The notes: generated by a model not told the origin, from the letters alone. 64,000 nt of DNA from Pseudoalteromonas luteoviolacea (GCF_021654285.1 NZ_JAKFZS010000009.1:182537-246536); one strand, 5' to 3'. Counted from the stretch's first letter, positions 45,715 through 56,199 are shown. Translations and numbers: made by a program.

Positions 45715-46212
45715 ATGCGATTTAGCTTTATGGTTTTGATACTCGTCTTATCGTTTGGGATCCAGGCAAGTGATACACCTGAAAAAGCGGTGAGCTCGTT
45801 GTTCTCCGCGCTCTCACATGCGGCAAAAGAAAAGCCGAATATCCCAATGCTTAAGAAGCTATTTCACCCTGAGGCAAAAGTTTATGGTGTCCATTTTACT
45901 AAAGACGTCCCGAGTTTGATGGCCATTTCTAGTACCGAGTTTATTAAATTGCTTGATAAAGTGCCTGAAAAAGGGTTTTACGAATGTGAGGTGGTGAGAA
46001 AAGTGCAAACATATGATCGTTTTTCACAAGTATACAGCGTGGCAGAAACTCGGTTTAATAGAGAGCAAAAGCAGCCTGATTTTACAGGGGTAAATAGCAT
46101 TCAGCTTTATAAACACGACAATGAATGGCAAATATTATCCTTATATTATCAGATAGAAAGCCCTAGCCACCCCATAAGCTTAGAGGGCGCTAAAAGTGGT
46201 GTGTGCTTGTAG
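45715..46212 (+). CDS. secreted NTF2/SnoaL-like protein
   Basis: A 165-residue exported protein: a Sec signal peptide (about 1–18, 'FMVLILVLSFGIQAS'), then one NTF2-like domain. The first helices are 'PEKAVSSLFSALSHAAKEK' and the closing strands 'IQLYKHDNEWQILSLYYQIE'. ATG 45715 is preferred because GGAG ends 6 nt before it. It is convergent with the LysR gene. The ligand or reaction is unknown. Confidence 0.75.
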   Translation: MRFSFMVLILVLSFGIQASDTPEKAVSSLFSALSHAAKEKPNIPMLKKLFHPEAKVYGVHFTKDVPSLMAISSTEFIKLLDKVPEKGFYECEVVRKVQTYDRFSQVYSVAETRFNREQKQPDFTGVNSIQLYKHDNEWQILSLYYQIESPSHPISLEGAKSGVCL

Positions 46213-46236
46213 CTAGAGCTAAGAACACCAAATGGC

Positions 46237-47133
46237 TTAGCAGTGCTTCATTTCGTTGTTGAGCCAGTCGGTAAATATTTGAAGCCTTGCTAGCCTGGGG
46301 GAATTTGTATCGTAGACAAAATATCGCTTAACTTTGTTTGGATGTGGCAGTTTGTAGGGAATAACAAGGGTTCCCCTATCCAGTTGCGCTTGACATAAGT
46401 ACGGAGCTGCCAGTGTAACGCCATGACCACTAGAAACCGCACTAATTGCCATGTCTGTTGAGTTGACCTTTGTCCAAAGAGTGTGATGTTCAATCCCTTT
46501 CACTCCGGCTACGTCAAACCAGCTAGGCCAATCGTAGGGACCTGCATGAGTTAAAGTGACTATATGCTGGGACAATAGATTGGCGGGGTCGTTTAAATTG
46601 AGTTGTTTCGCTAAGCTATTTGAGCAAATAGGGTAAACGGGTGACTCGCCAAAGTATTCGCAGTTAAAATTATCCGGTGTATGTTGCTCAACCGTGGTAC
46701 CAAATCGAATTGCTAAGTCTATATGGGCCTGCTTTAAATCAACAAAATTTGCTGATGAAGAGACGTTAATTTGAATATTAGGGCAACGATCTGTAAAGTC
46801 CTGCAACCTTGGCATCAACCAAAGTGAAATAAAAGCCTGAGTAGAGGTGATAGTCAGCTCACCTTCAAGGCCCTCTTTTTGAACTTGGTTGATCCCTTTA
46901 TTTAATATCGTGAGCCCTTTTTGAGTGTGTTCGAACAGGGCAGATCCTTGCTGCGTCAGCAGCATCCGTTTTCCTTTACGAATAAACAAGCAAGTATTGA
47001 GTAAGGCTTCGAGTTGACGAATTTGTTGACTGACAGCTGCTTGAGATATACATAATTCTTGTGCTGCTAGGCTGTAGCTATTGTGTCGTGCCGCACATTC
47101 AAACGTGACTAGCAGGTTGATATTTTTAAACAC
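46237..47133 (-). CDS. LysR-family transcriptional regulator (GcvA-like)
   Basis: A 298-residue regulator with an N-terminal winged helix (about 3–65, 'YSLAAQELCISQAAVSQQIR' and 'QLEALLNTCLFIRKGKRMLL') and a periplasmic-binding-protein-like effector domain (about 88–295). The 'SQAAVSQQIRQLE' helix is typical of the GcvA/AmpR subgroup. It diverges from the PEP-mutase-like gene across 153 bp, the classical LysR–target arrangement. Confidence 0.88.
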   Translation of the reverse strand: MFKNINLLVTFECAARHNSYSLAAQELCISQAAVSQQIRQLEALLNTCLFIRKGKRMLLTQQGSALFEHTQKGLTILNKGINQVQKEGLEGELTITSTQAFISLWLMPRLQDFTDRCPNIQINVSSSANFVDLKQAHIDLAIRFGTTVEQHTPDNFNCEYFGESPVYPICSNSLAKQLNLNDPANLLSQHIVTLTHAGPYDWPSWFDVAGVKGIEHHTLWTKVNSTDMAISAVSSGHGVTLAAPYLCQAQLDRGTLVIPYKLPHPNKVKRYFVYDTNSPRLARLQIFTDWLNNEMKHC

Positions 47134-47286
47134 GTGATGTTGATAATCCTTGAATTTATCTTGGTATTATAAGCAGAGCTTATAATAAAAGTCGATTTTC
47201 ATCGTTGGTCTTTTTTAATCGAGACTGCAAAAATGCAGCCATTGAATATACATCAATACAATGAATAAATAGAAGACAAGGACATA

Positions 47287-48051
47287 ATGATGATTGAATT
47301 TAAACAGCTTCACCAACAGAAGGCGCCACTTTTATTGGCAAACGTCTGGGACGTAACCAGTGCAAAATGTGCTGAGCAAGCTGGCTATCAAGCAATTGGT
47401 ACCTCCAGTGCAGCATTGGCTGCAGTGCTCGGTTACGAGGATGGTGAACATATACCTTTCGAAGAGCTATTGTTTGTTGTGAAAAGGATCGCAGCATCTA
47501 GCAGATTGCCTTTGAGTGTTGATATGGAGTCTGGCTTTAGTGCAGATCCGCATATTATTGCAAACCATATTCAACAGTTAGCCAAGTTGGGTGTCGTGGG
47601 GGTAAACATTGAAGATAGCCGAGTAAGAGATACACGCACATTATGTAATAAAGATGAGTTCGCGGCCCTGTTGCAGAGCGTGCGTGCAGAGCTTACCGCG
47701 AGAGATGTACCCATGTTTATCAATGTGCGCTGTGATGCATTTTTGCTGGGTGTTGATAATGCAGTAAATGAAGCACTGAGCAGAGCGAGTAGCTATCAAG
47801 CAGCCGGTGCGGACGGACTCTTTTTCCCATGCATATCTCGTGAACAAGATATTATTCAAGTGATTGCAGCAACTCCATTACCAATTAATGTGATGGCTGT
47901 CCCATCTCTACTTGGCATAGAAATACTGACAAAGCTTGGTGTTAAGCGAGTTAGCACAGGCAATTTCGCGCAGATAGCAATGAATGAGCAATTGAGTGCA
48001 AAGTTATTGCAAATTAAAACGCAAGGCAGTTGCTCAGTGCTTTTTGAGTGA
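47287..48051 (+). CDS. isocitrate lyase/PEP mutase superfamily protein
   Basis: A 254-residue (beta/alpha)8 enzyme of the PEP-mutase/isocitrate-lyase superfamily. 'VWDVTSAKCAEQAGYQAIGT' and 'LPLSVDMESGFSADPHIIAN' (metal-site Asp/Glu) are typical, as is 'GVVGVNIEDS'. The lyase loop motif KKCGH is absent, so it is neither isocitrate nor methylisocitrate lyase. Oxaloacetate decarboxylase or carboxy-PEP-type activities are possible. AAGGA precedes two adjacent ATGs. It is probably controlled by the divergent LysR regulator. Confidence 0.82.
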   Translation: MMIEFKQLHQQKAPLLLANVWDVTSAKCAEQAGYQAIGTSSAALAAVLGYEDGEHIPFEELLFVVKRIAASSRLPLSVDMESGFSADPHIIANHIQQLAKLGVVGVNIEDSRVRDTRTLCNKDEFAALLQSVRAELTARDVPMFINVRCDAFLLGVDNAVNEALSRASSYQAAGADGLFFPCISREQDIIQVIAATPLPINVMAVPSLLGIEILTKLGVKRVSTGNFAQIAMNEQLSAKLLQIKTQGSCSVLFE

Positions 48052-48174
48052 TGGTATTTTTAGCAACACTTTTGACCAAGAAATTATGTGCGTGTGCGGT
48101 TGTGCAACTGTCCCCGAGCTTTTGATTATCAAATAGAGATAACGCTCGTGTTTTAAATGGTTCAAATAGTAACG

Positions 48175-48639
48175 CTATGAAAGCGGTTCACTTAACTTCA
48201 TAATGGAGTGATGAGGTATGTCGCACATTGTAACTTCTAAATGACTGAAGTCTTGGTTATAAGGTGATGCTGCATATAGAATATTTGAGTTATCTTTAAA
48301 CGTTGAGCGGCTCAAAATATTGATTGAGCTTTTACCCTGAACAAGCGCATACATCTTGCTTTGACTTATTTTCCAAGCACAAACCTTTTCGATTTCAGGG
48401 TTATTAGCTTGTGTGATTTTGACGACATTTGACGCGATAGATAAGTCCATGTAGCTTTTTTGACTGCATGCTAATTTGTAATAAAAGGCGCTGGAATTAA
48501 CATTACAGGGTATAAGCTCAAACTCAACCGCATTTTTGACTAAACCATTGCCATAAAATAAGCCGGATATTTCATTACTAATTGTTATATAGCCAAAATC
48601 TTGACCTTGAGTAACTAGTTTTAGGTGTTGTTTGCTCAT
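48175..48639 (-). CDS. hypothetical protein, unknown function
   Basis: A 154-residue protein without signal peptide or membrane helices, beta-rich by appearance, with Cys at 'LIPCNVN', 'LACSQ', 'KVCAW' and 'TMCDI'. I recognise no family. It is convergent with the PEP-mutase-like gene and has an unusually long upstream gap. Codon use looks like that of neighbouring genes, so I take it as a real gene. Confidence 0.55.
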   Translation of the reverse strand: MSKQHLKLVTQGQDFGYITISNEISGLFYGNGLVKNAVEFELIPCNVNSSAFYYKLACSQKSYMDLSIASNVVKITQANNPEIEKVCAWKISQSKMYALVQGKSSINILSRSTFKDNSNILYAASPYNQDFSHLEVTMCDIPHHSIMKLSEPLS

Positions 48640-49304
48640 GCTTAATTACCCACAGTGATTTGACATCACCTGTATTGCACTCTCTTTAACTCATGTTAAT
48701 AAGACGAACGTCTTAATGAGAACATTAATGAGACTTTATTGAGTAAATATGACATTAGGTCAAAACTTATGTATTGGTACGAATAAGTTTTGATAGAGTT
48801 CATCTGACTATAAGTATAACTTCTTACTTCCTCCATAATTTGTTGATAACGTCTCCTTAGTCATTTAAAACCCTGTATACGTAGCAAGAAACAGGTCAGT
48901 GTTCCGAGCAGCATAAGAACGCTTTTTGATGGCTTAATAAATGCATAAAATTCCACGATAGACTTTACTAATTCAAAAAAGGTGTGAAATTGAATTAAGG
49001 CATTTTCAAACAAATATGAAGCCAAAGCTGATAAAGCTGTTAATCAAATGACAGGTTTTGGGTGTGTACCCAGCTAATAATAAAGTCTCATATTGTGAAT
49101 TTTGCTAAAGAAATCACGCATTTTTCCGATAAATTTAGTAATAATAGTAACTTGTACTATTTTGGCATTGAGTGTGTTTACAATCATTCATAAACTGCCT
49201 GAAAAGCGGCCGATTTTAACTTAACATTGTAAGGGCTATGTGCTGAAATGGTGGAAGTTGCATAAAAAAAAGTAAAATATGCAAGAGTATTTAGGAAGGA
49301 AGTG
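48640..49304. other. 665-bp intergenic region
   Basis: No supported gene on either strand and no recognised RNA. It contains the divergent promoters of the flanking genes and AT-rich tracts. A small regulatory RNA cannot be excluded. Confidence 0.5.
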
Positions 49305-50936
49305 ATGTCGTTGTTTAGTTTTGATGAGGAATCTGGGTATGTTTCTATGAAGGAACATCCTGCGCACTCGGGGTTTCCCGCTAGTGCTGCACAGCTAGTT
49401 GAGCTGCTAGAACAATCCTCTTATGCCGACTTTGATGTCATTCATGCCAACATTGGTCAATTATTTGCCCCTTCTGATGATAGAGACAAAGACGTCCTTA
49501 TCGTTGCGAGGGCGGTCGACGCTTCCATTACTGTACGTGTTGAAGAAAATAACATGTTAGCGGAAGCCAGACTAACCACTGCCAGAGGTGGTAAGTTAAT
49601 CACGATTGATGAAGCAAGAGATGCTTTGACCAATGCAGGTGTGGTAAAGGGTATAAATGAAAGAGCGCTTGATACATTTTTGGGCCAGCAATTTGAGCAA
49701 TCCCCCGGTAGTGTGTATTCAGGTATAGTCGCCCATGGTGTCAGAGCAAAAGATGGTACGGATGCACGGTTTGTTCGGTTATGTATGACTGCACAGGATC
49801 GCGTACTGAGCCCTCAGGAAAAATCCGGTGGCAAGGTTGATATGCGAGATTTGGGTGCCATCATTACTGTTAAGCCAGGTAGTCCACTAATGAAAAGGGT
49901 TCCGCCAACACCTGGTGAAGAAGGCTTTTCTGTGTTTGGTGATGTGTTAGAACCTAAACCGGGTAAAGACTACGCACTACAGGTATCGGAGGGGACAAAG
50001 ATAAGTCCAGATGATCCCAATTTACTGATTGCTGACGCAAAAGGTGTTCCCGTGGCTGTGCCGCGCGGTATGCGTGTTGATGATGTTTTATGTTATGACA
50101 ACGTAGACGTAACGACTGGGCATATCGAGTTTGACGGCAGTGTGGTTGTCAGTGGTGATGTTAAAGATGGCATGAGAATAAAGGCATCTGGTGATATTAC
50201 GGTCATTGGCTTTGTTGAATCTGCACAGTTAGAAAGTGAAAGTGCAGTGACTGTTATGCTTGGGGCAATAGGACGTAAACGCATAGAGGGCGAAGACTTT
50301 TCTTGTATCATTAAGGCTAAACGTACAATTTCGGTTGGATACGGGCAATATTGCCACATTGAGTCTGAGCAGGACCTATTTATTGAGCGCCAAGCTTTGC
50401 ATTGTGATTTGAAGTCGAAAAGACTGATCAGAGTGGGCAAGGGGGATACACCTCGTGGAAAATTAATTGGCGGCAATGTGTATAACGCGATGCGCATTGA
50501 AGCAGGTGAAGTGGGGGCGCCTTCAGGAACAAGAACACGTATTGTTCTTGCTCAAGATTGGTATGACTTGAAGAAAAAAGAAAAGGAATTTAAAGAGCTT
50601 GATAAGCTTTTATCAGACAAGATACTCGCTGTGAAACGGGCGCAAATTAAAGCGAAAAAGACACCTGTTTCAGATAAGCGAGATAATTACCTGAAAAAAC
50701 TGGCTGTTACAGAGCAACGTCTTGATACACACTACAAACGTAATGTCCGTAATTGTAAGTTAGTTGCGCAAAAGTTACTGCGCTTGGTAAAGTTAAGTCG
50801 TGTCAAAGTGAATGAGCTAATGCATCCGGGTATAGAACTGACTATCGCAAAAGACAGTCGGTCTTTTTCCAGAATTTACCCACCTCATTCTGTTAAGTTA
50901 GACGCTGGGAAAATTACCCAGGAGTTTCAAAACTAA
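49305..50936 (+). CDS. fapA: FapA family protein (DUF342)
   Basis: A 543-residue cytoplasmic protein of the FapA family. A structured N-terminal region (about 1–190) precedes the DUF342 beta-helix-like domain (about 195–430). It contains 'DNVDVTTGHIEFDGSVVVSG' and 'VKDGMRIKASGDITVIGFVE', polymer-forming repeats. A coiled-coil follows (about 425–500, Lys/Glu-rich). In Vibrio, FapA has been tied to flagellar or carbon regulation. ATG 49305 follows AGGAAGGAAG. It stands alone with a strong terminator. Confidence 0.85.
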   Translation: MSLFSFDEESGYVSMKEHPAHSGFPASAAQLVELLEQSSYADFDVIHANIGQLFAPSDDRDKDVLIVARAVDASITVRVEENNMLAEARLTTARGGKLITIDEARDALTNAGVVKGINERALDTFLGQQFEQSPGSVYSGIVAHGVRAKDGTDARFVRLCMTAQDRVLSPQEKSGGKVDMRDLGAIITVKPGSPLMKRVPPTPGEEGFSVFGDVLEPKPGKDYALQVSEGTKISPDDPNLLIADAKGVPVAVPRGMRVDDVLCYDNVDVTTGHIEFDGSVVVSGDVKDGMRIKASGDITVIGFVESAQLESESAVTVMLGAIGRKRIEGEDFSCIIKAKRTISVGYGQYCHIESEQDLFIERQALHCDLKSKRLIRVGKGDTPRGKLIGGNVYNAMRIEAGEVGAPSGTRTRIVLAQDWYDLKKKEKEFKELDKLLSDKILAVKRAQIKAKKTPVSDKRDNYLKKLAVTEQRLDTHYKRNVRNCKLVAQKLLRLVKLSRVKVNELMHPGIELTIAKDSRSFSRIYPPHSVKLDAGKITQEFQN

Positions 50937-50962
50937 AAAAAGCAGCCTAGGCTGCTTTTTTT
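50935..50962. terminator. bidirectional terminator between fapA and rnt
   Basis: Perfect palindromic stem AGCAGCCT/AGGCTGCT flanked by A-run and T-run, between convergent genes. Confidence 0.9.
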
Positions 50963-50992
50963 AGTTTTGATGATTAGTTTAAATAGCGTTAA

Positions 50993-51655
50993 TTAACCCT
51001 GCTCAGTACTACCTGACTCTTCGCTTTGAGGTAGTGGCCAGCCACCTAGAGCTTGCCATTTATTGACAATGTAGCAGAATAGCTCTGCTGTACGTTCAGT
51101 ATCATAAAGTGCAGAGTGTGCTTGAGAGTTATCAAATTCTATTCCGGCAGCTCGACATGCTTTTGCAAGTACTGTCTGACCCAGCGCTAGTCCTGACAAA
51201 GATGTGGTATCGAAGCTAACGAAAGGGTGAAAAGGTGTGCGTTTTATATTATTACGCTCAATTGCCGCGTTCAAAAAACCATGGTCAAATGCCGCATTGT
51301 GAGCAACAATGACAGAGCGCTGACATCCAGCATCTTTTTGTGCCTTTCTGACTGCTTTGCAGATTTCTTTGATTGCTTCGCTTTCTTCTACTGCACCACG
51401 TAGCTCAGAGAAAGGGTCAATACCGTTAAACTCTATGGCAGATTGCTCTATGTTAGCCCCCTCAAAAGGCGATACATGGAAATGAATGGTTTTATCAATG
51501 CTGAGCTCACCTTGACTGTCCATTTTTAATAAACTGACCGCAATCTCTAGCAAGGCATCAGTTTCTTTATTGAAGCCTGCTGTTTCAACATCAATTACTA
51601 CGGGGAAAAAGCCTCTGAAGCGTTTTGCGAATAGGGTTTGCTCTTGTTCTGCCAT
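50993..51655 (-). CDS. rnt: ribonuclease T
   Basis: A 220-residue DEDDh 3'-5' exoribonuclease that trims tRNA CCA ends and the 3' ends of stable RNAs. Exo I is '[11 protein letters not shown]' (Asp22, Glu24). Exo II is '[20 protein letters not shown]'. Exo III has '[17 protein letters not shown]' with the catalytic His and Asp. Length and motifs match E. coli RNase T. It diverges from motY, as in vibrios. Confidence 0.94.
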   Translation of the reverse strand: MAEQEQTLFAKRFRGFFPVVIDVETAGFNKETDALLEIAVSLLKMDSQGELSIDKTIHFHVSPFEGANIEQSAIEFNGIDPFSELRGAVEESEAIKEICKAVRKAQKDAGCQRSVIVAHNAAFDHGFLNAAIERNNIKRTPFHPFVSFDTTSLSGLALGQTVLAKACRAAGIEFDNSQAHSALYDTERTAELFCYIVNKWQALGGWPLPQSEESGSTEQG

Positions 51656-51865
51656 GATTAACTTGGATTTCTAAAATTAGCCGCCTATTATACTGATCAT
51701 AAGGCAAGATGCTAATTAGGATCGGGTCAACAAGTAGATATTTTTACTTTCTGTCGATTTATTGTCTCGAAAGACGGTATGTTTATTGCTTCTGTGTATC
51801 TTGAAATATGATTTAGGCACTACAACGTTGGCCTGTTTAGTTGTTCATAGGCTTGGAGAAGAAAA

Positions 51866-52741
51866 GTGAGTTTACATTTCAATATATTAGCGACGGTAAT
51901 TACATGCGTGTTTGCGACTAGTGCGCACAGTGCCATGCGGCAATACAGTGCCTCCGTTGATAACTCCAAGTGGATGGTAGATAGAACGACACGGTTATCT
52001 TGCACACTTTCTCATGATGTTCCATATTACGGCGAAGCCATTTTTAGCGCGACAGCAAGTAAAAACAAAGATCTTACTTTTAATCTTGATATGGTTATTC
52101 GACCCGAAGACTATGATTTTGCAGGGCTGGAATCTGTGCCGCCAAGTTGGCGTGCAGGGTTGCCTGCGCGTTCAATGGGCGAGATGGCTTTACTTAAAAA
52201 GTTTGACGGAGAATTATCTAATCCAGTCGCTTGGGAAATGCTTACAGAGCTTGAAAAAGGCTATCAACCTACCTTCTACTATCAAGATTGGAATAACAAG
52301 CATGACCAGATTGCCGTTTCTTTATCGTCTGTCAACTTCAAAAAATCATATTGGGACTTTTTACAGTGCAGAGATAACTTGTTGCCGTACAGTTTTGAAG
52401 ACATCGCATTTGTGGTGATGAATTACCGTAAGAATTCGAGCGACTTGACTAAGTCATCACGCAAGCGACTGGATATGATTGGAGAATACTTAAACAATGA
52501 TCCAGACATTGATTCAATTTATATTTCAGCCTACTCAGACAGTTATGGTGGTAAAAACGTCAATTTGAATCTATCTAAAAAGCGCGCGATGGCGATTAAA
52601 GAATATATGGCAAGTAAAGGCGTACCGGCTGAAAAAATAATGACGGATGGCTTTGGTGAAAAGCGTCATGTTGCGATAAACACGACACCGATAGGGCGTG
52701 AAGCGAACCGTCGAGTGATAATACAAATTTCCAAGCCCTAA
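51866..52741 (+). CDS. motY: sodium-type flagellar motor T-ring protein MotY
   Basis: A 291-residue periplasmic protein: signal peptide (about 1–22, 'TCVFATSAHSA'), an N-terminal domain (about 23–150) that contacts the basal body, and a C-terminal OmpA-like peptidoglycan-binding domain (about 175–291). The latter includes 'SIYISAYSDSYGGKNVNLNL' and 'GFGEKRHVAINTTPIGREAN'. It builds the T ring that holds the PomA/PomB stator in Na+-driven motors. The start is GTG 51866 after GGAGAAG. A hairpin overlaps its stop codon. Confidence 0.9.
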   Translation: MSLHFNILATVITCVFATSAHSAMRQYSASVDNSKWMVDRTTRLSCTLSHDVPYYGEAIFSATASKNKDLTFNLDMVIRPEDYDFAGLESVPPSWRAGLPARSMGEMALLKKFDGELSNPVAWEMLTELEKGYQPTFYYQDWNNKHDQIAVSLSSVNFKKSYWDFLQCRDNLLPYSFEDIAFVVMNYRKNSSDLTKSSRKRLDMIGEYLNNDPDIDSIYISAYSDSYGGKNVNLNLSKKRAMAIKEYMASKGVPAEKIMTDGFGEKRHVAINTTPIGREANRRVIIQISKP

Positions 52742-52753
52742 TCGCGGGCTTGG
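52731..52753. terminator. hairpin over the motY stop codon
   Basis: CCAAGCCC (52731–52738) pairs with GGGCTTGG (52746–52753). It is between convergent motY and mnmC. No T-run, so its terminator role is tentative. Confidence 0.5.
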
Positions 52754-52774
52754 TAGCATCAGTTCATGCGGTGC

Positions 52775-54757
52775 TTAGATTTTATTCCTGATCATATCTC
52801 TGATAACTAAACGGGCAGGGTGCAGTGCCTCGTGAACTCGTTCGCTAAATGGCAAAGGTTCTTGGGTCAAACTTGCAACCAGGTGCTCCGTAACAAGAGG
52901 TGCAGTGCACAGTCCTCTTGCGCCAAATCCGGTGACTACATGCAGTCCTTTATGAGGTAAGTTTTGGGCTTTAAAGTCGTAGAACTTGCCTCTTTTGATA
53001 TTCTCGTATGCTTGCAGCAAATCATGTCTGTCTTGGACTTGCCCAATCATGGGGGTATGGTCGTTAAAGCAGCATCTCACAGCAGCTTTAGCGCTTTCAA
53101 TTGAGCCTAGACTATTATTGAAGTCAGTCCCTTGATAAAAGCCAGCAAGTTGTTCACGGTTGGTGATGTTATCTTGTTCAGTGACTTCTCTTGATTTGCT
53201 ATGTTTTTCAAAAGTTGCGCCCATGCAATGTAGGCCATTGTGGCTCGGAGTAAAGTAGCCTTTATGGCAAAGTACTGTAGCCAGTTTAGATGAGGTATCT
53301 CCCTCGTTGATATGAGAGACTTGTCCGCGGACGCCGTGAATGCCAATATCTTTCGTTTGCTCAAACCGATCTGAGTGTTCACCTGCGCAAACAAATACAT
53401 CTGAAAATGGACCGAATTGACCTTCGTTTGTCGTCAGGTACCAACCGTCTTCTTTCTTATCTAGCTTTTCAACGTGAGTATTAAAGTGACACTCGCTAGC
53501 TTGTAGATCTTGTGCTGCATTAAATACAGATTTAGTGAGCCTAGGAGGACTAACCCATCCGCCAAGTTCAATAAATAGTCCACCGTACGGGGTATCAATA
53601 TTGGCAATTTCTTGAGCTTCGGTTTGATCAACTGCTTTGATCAGCTGTTTTGGAAAAATGTTGCTCTCGGCCACTTTGTTGTGTTGTGTTTTTTTACTGT
53701 CGTTGATGCTTTGTAATAGGACACCGCACCATTGATGGTCAAAGTGATAGCCAGTATTGAGAAGGTGGTCGTAAAAGCGTCTGGCATACAAAAAGCTATG
53801 CGCATAAAATTCAGATGGGATCCCAAACTCACTTTGTAGGTTTGGATAAACAGCACCTTGCAGGTTGTGTGAGGCACCTTGGGCAAGTGCGTCATCTTCG
53901 CAAAATAGGTTTGTTTTGATGCTGCGTTTTGCCAAATGATATTGCAAGCAACTACTTGCTATACCACCACCAATAATTGCAACATTAGATAGCTCAGCCG
54001 CATGTTGCTGATAGTACAATGGAGTTGTTGCCTGTTCGGTCGTCGCATTGAGCTTACCAACTACCATTTCTCGTTTTCGGCCATAGCCTTTGACTTTTTT
54101 ACACTTAAATCCTGCACTTTGTAAGCCTCTTCGAACAAAACCAGCAGCGGTAAAAGTTGCAAAGGTAGCGTCTTTTTGACTCAAATGTGCCATTGCGTTA
54201 AAAAGGGATTGTTGCCACATATCAGGATTTTTGCTTGGTGCAAAGCCATCCAAATACCAAGCATCTACAATGCCTTTGCTCTGATAAGCTATTTGTGGCA
54301 TCGAATCTTCAACATCTCCAAACCAGAGATCCAAAACAACGCGACCTTGCTCAAATTCAAGTCTATGGCAGCCTTGCAGTGCAAGCGGGTATTGCTCACA
54401 CAGTTGCTCCGATAGCGATGTTAATCCGGGCCAAGCTTTTAAAGCTTGCTTTAAGTCATCAAGTTTAATGGGGTATTTTTCAAACGACATAAAGTAAAGT
54501 CGTTCAACAGCTAGATTCTCTGCTTGTTTAAAGCGAGCCCACGTATTTAAAAAATTCAGCCCTGTGCCAAATCCAGTTTCTGCGATCACAAAGTGCTTTC
54601 TAGGGTGTTTTGTGAGTCTTGTTTGTAGTTCATTTTGCTCAAAGAAAACATAATTTGACTCAGCCAACCCATCGTCATTGGAAAAATAAACGTCGTCAAA
54701 GTTGTCGGCAACAGGGGTACCTGAATCATTAAAGTGGATTTGTGCGTTACTTATCAT
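52775..54757 (-). CDS. mnmC: bifunctional tRNA mnm5s2U34 biosynthesis protein MnmC
   Basis: A 660-residue two-domain enzyme finishing the wobble-uridine modification mnm5s2U34. The N-terminal methyltransferase (about 1–245; 'ETGFGTGLNFLNTW' is the SAM motif and 'WYLDGFAPSKNPDMW' the catalytic region) does the last methylation. The C-terminal FAD oxidoreductase (about 258–660; 'VAIIGGGIASSCLQYHLAKR') removes the carboxymethyl group. It diverges from fabB, as in E. coli. Confidence 0.95.
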   Translation of the reverse strand: MISNAQIHFNDSGTPVADNFDDVYFSNDDGLAESNYVFFEQNELQTRLTKHPRKHFVIAETGFGTGLNFLNTWARFKQAENLAVERLYFMSFEKYPIKLDDLKQALKAWPGLTSLSEQLCEQYPLALQGCHRLEFEQGRVVLDLWFGDVEDSMPQIAYQSKGIVDAWYLDGFAPSKNPDMWQQSLFNAMAHLSQKDATFATFTAAGFVRRGLQSAGFKCKKVKGYGRKREMVVGKLNATTEQATTPLYYQQHAAELSNVAIIGGGIASSCLQYHLAKRSIKTNLFCEDDALAQGASHNLQGAVYPNLQSEFGIPSEFYAHSFLYARRFYDHLLNTGYHFDHQWCGVLLQSINDSKKTQHNKVAESNIFPKQLIKAVDQTEAQEIANIDTPYGGLFIELGGWVSPPRLTKSVFNAAQDLQASECHFNTHVEKLDKKEDGWYLTTNEGQFGPFSDVFVCAGEHSDRFEQTKDIGIHGVRGQVSHINEGDTSSKLATVLCHKGYFTPSHNGLHCMGATFEKHSKSREVTEQDNITNREQLAGFYQGTDFNNSLGSIESAKAAVRCCFNDHTPMIGQVQDRHDLLQAYENIKRGKFYDFKAQNLPHKGLHVVTGFGARGLCTAPLVTEHLVASLTQEPLPFSERVHEALHPARLVIRDMIRNKI

Positions 54758-54846
54758 ATAAATACGTTGGTATAATGCTCATTGATGACTGGTATTTTAC
54801 TGCTTTTATTTGCATTAGTCCGTTGCAATTTCACAAATATCAGTTC

Positions 54847-54864
54847 AGAGTACGTGTGTACGCT
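54847..54864. promoter_or_regulatory. FabR-like palindrome upstream of fabB
   Basis: AGAGTAC-GTGT-GTACGCT is a palindrome with one mismatch and resembles the AGCGTAC…GTACGCT sites I associate with FabR control of unsaturated fatty-acid genes. A second imperfect palindrome (CTGACC-ACTT-GATCAG, 54871–54886) follows. Site identity is from memory and inferred. Confidence 0.45.
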
Positions 54865-54938
54865 GGAAAGCTGACCACTTGATCAGTATTTTACGCGTAG
54901 AATACACCTAAATTTTTTAAGTCCTAAGGGAATTACCC

Positions 54939-56153
54939 ATGAGAAGAGCCGTAATTACGGGGATCGGTGTTGTTTCAAGCATCGGTAACAACAAGCAAGA
55001 AGTATTAGAATCTTTGAAAGCGGGTAAAAGTGGTATTGCTTTTAACCAAGAGTTTGCTGACATGAATTTGCGCAGCAATGTATCAGGCAAAATTGATATT
55101 GATGTGAAAGCGTTAGTAGACCGTAAGGCGCACCGCTTTATGGGCGATGCTGCTGCCTATTCATATATTGCGATGGCGCAAGCTATCGAAGACTCAGGTT
55201 TAGCTGAAGACCAAGTTTCAAATGAACGTACTGGCCTTGTAGTTGGTTCTGGTGGTGGTTCTTCTAAATACCAAGTAGAGGCAGCTGATATTTTACGTGA
55301 GCGCGGTGTTAAACGCGTTGGCCCTTACATGGTACCGCGTACTATGGCGAGCACAACATCGGCATGTCTAGCAACACCTTTCAAGATTAAAGGTGTAAAC
55401 TATTCAATTAGCTCTGCATGTGCAACATCTGCACACTGTGTTGGTCACGCGGTTGAACAAATTCAACTTGGCAAACAAGACGTTATTTTTGCAGGTGGCG
55501 GTGAAGAACTACACTGGACACTGGCAATGGAATTTGACGCGATGGGCGCGCTATCAACTAAGTACAACGAAGAGCCAGAAAAAGCGTCACGTACATATGA
55601 TGCAAACCGTGACGGTTTTGTTATCTCTGGTGGTGGCGGTATCATGGTAATTGAAGAGCTTGAGCACGCGCTTGCTCGTGGCGCGCATATCTATGGTGAA
55701 ATCGTAGGTTACGGCGCGACTTCAGATGGTTACGACATGGTTGCGCCATCAGGTGAAGGCGCAGTTCGTTGTATGAAGCAAGCGATGGCAACAGTTGATG
55801 GCGACATTGATTATTTGAATACGCACGGCACATCAACACCGGTTGGTGATGTAAAAGAGCTCGGCGCAATTCAGGAACTGTTTGGCGATAACTCACCTGC
55901 AATCAGTGCTACTAAAGCAATGACTGGCCACGCTTTAGGTGCAGCTGGTGTTCACGAAGCCATTTACTCAGTACTTATGCTTGAAAATAACTTCATCACG
56001 CCATCAATTAATATTGATGAGTTAGATGAAGAAGCAAAAGGCTTAGACATCGTAACTGAACGTCGTGATGTTGAATTAAATACTGTGATGTCAAACAGCT
56101 TCGGTTTTGGTGGCACAAATGCAACGCTTGTTGTTCAAAAATACAAAGGTTAA
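54939..56153 (+). CDS. fabB: beta-ketoacyl-ACP synthase I
   Basis: A 404-residue condensing enzyme of fatty-acid synthesis, required for elongating unsaturated acyl chains. The active site is Cys161 in '[12 protein letters not shown]', with His in '[20 protein letters not shown]' and His in '[20 protein letters not shown]', the Cys-His-His triad of KAS I. The C-terminal '[19 protein letters not shown]' is standard. Length matches E. coli FabB (406). A terminator follows and FabR-like palindromes precede. Confidence 0.96.
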   Translation: MRRAVITGIGVVSSIGNNKQEVLESLKAGKSGIAFNQEFADMNLRSNVSGKIDIDVKALVDRKAHRFMGDAAAYSYIAMAQAIEDSGLAEDQVSNERTGLVVGSGGGSSKYQVEAADILRERGVKRVGPYMVPRTMASTTSACLATPFKIKGVNYSISSACATSAHCVGHAVEQIQLGKQDVIFAGGGEELHWTLAMEFDAMGALSTKYNEEPEKASRTYDANRDGFVISGGGGIMVIEELEHALARGAHIYGEIVGYGATSDGYDMVAPSGEGAVRCMKQAMATVDGDIDYLNTHGTSTPVGDVKELGAIQELFGDNSPAISATKAMTGHALGAAGVHEAIYSVLMLENNFITPSINIDELDEEAKGLDIVTERRDVELNTVMSNSFGFGGTNATLVVQKYKG

Positions 56154-56175
56154 TTTTTTAAATTAGCTAATTGAT

Positions 56176-56199
56176 AAAAAGCCCGAAAGGGCTTTTTTT
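56176..56199 (+). terminator. intrinsic terminator after fabB
   Basis: AAAAAGCCC/GGGCTTTTT stem with a GAAA tetraloop and T-run. Confidence 0.92.
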
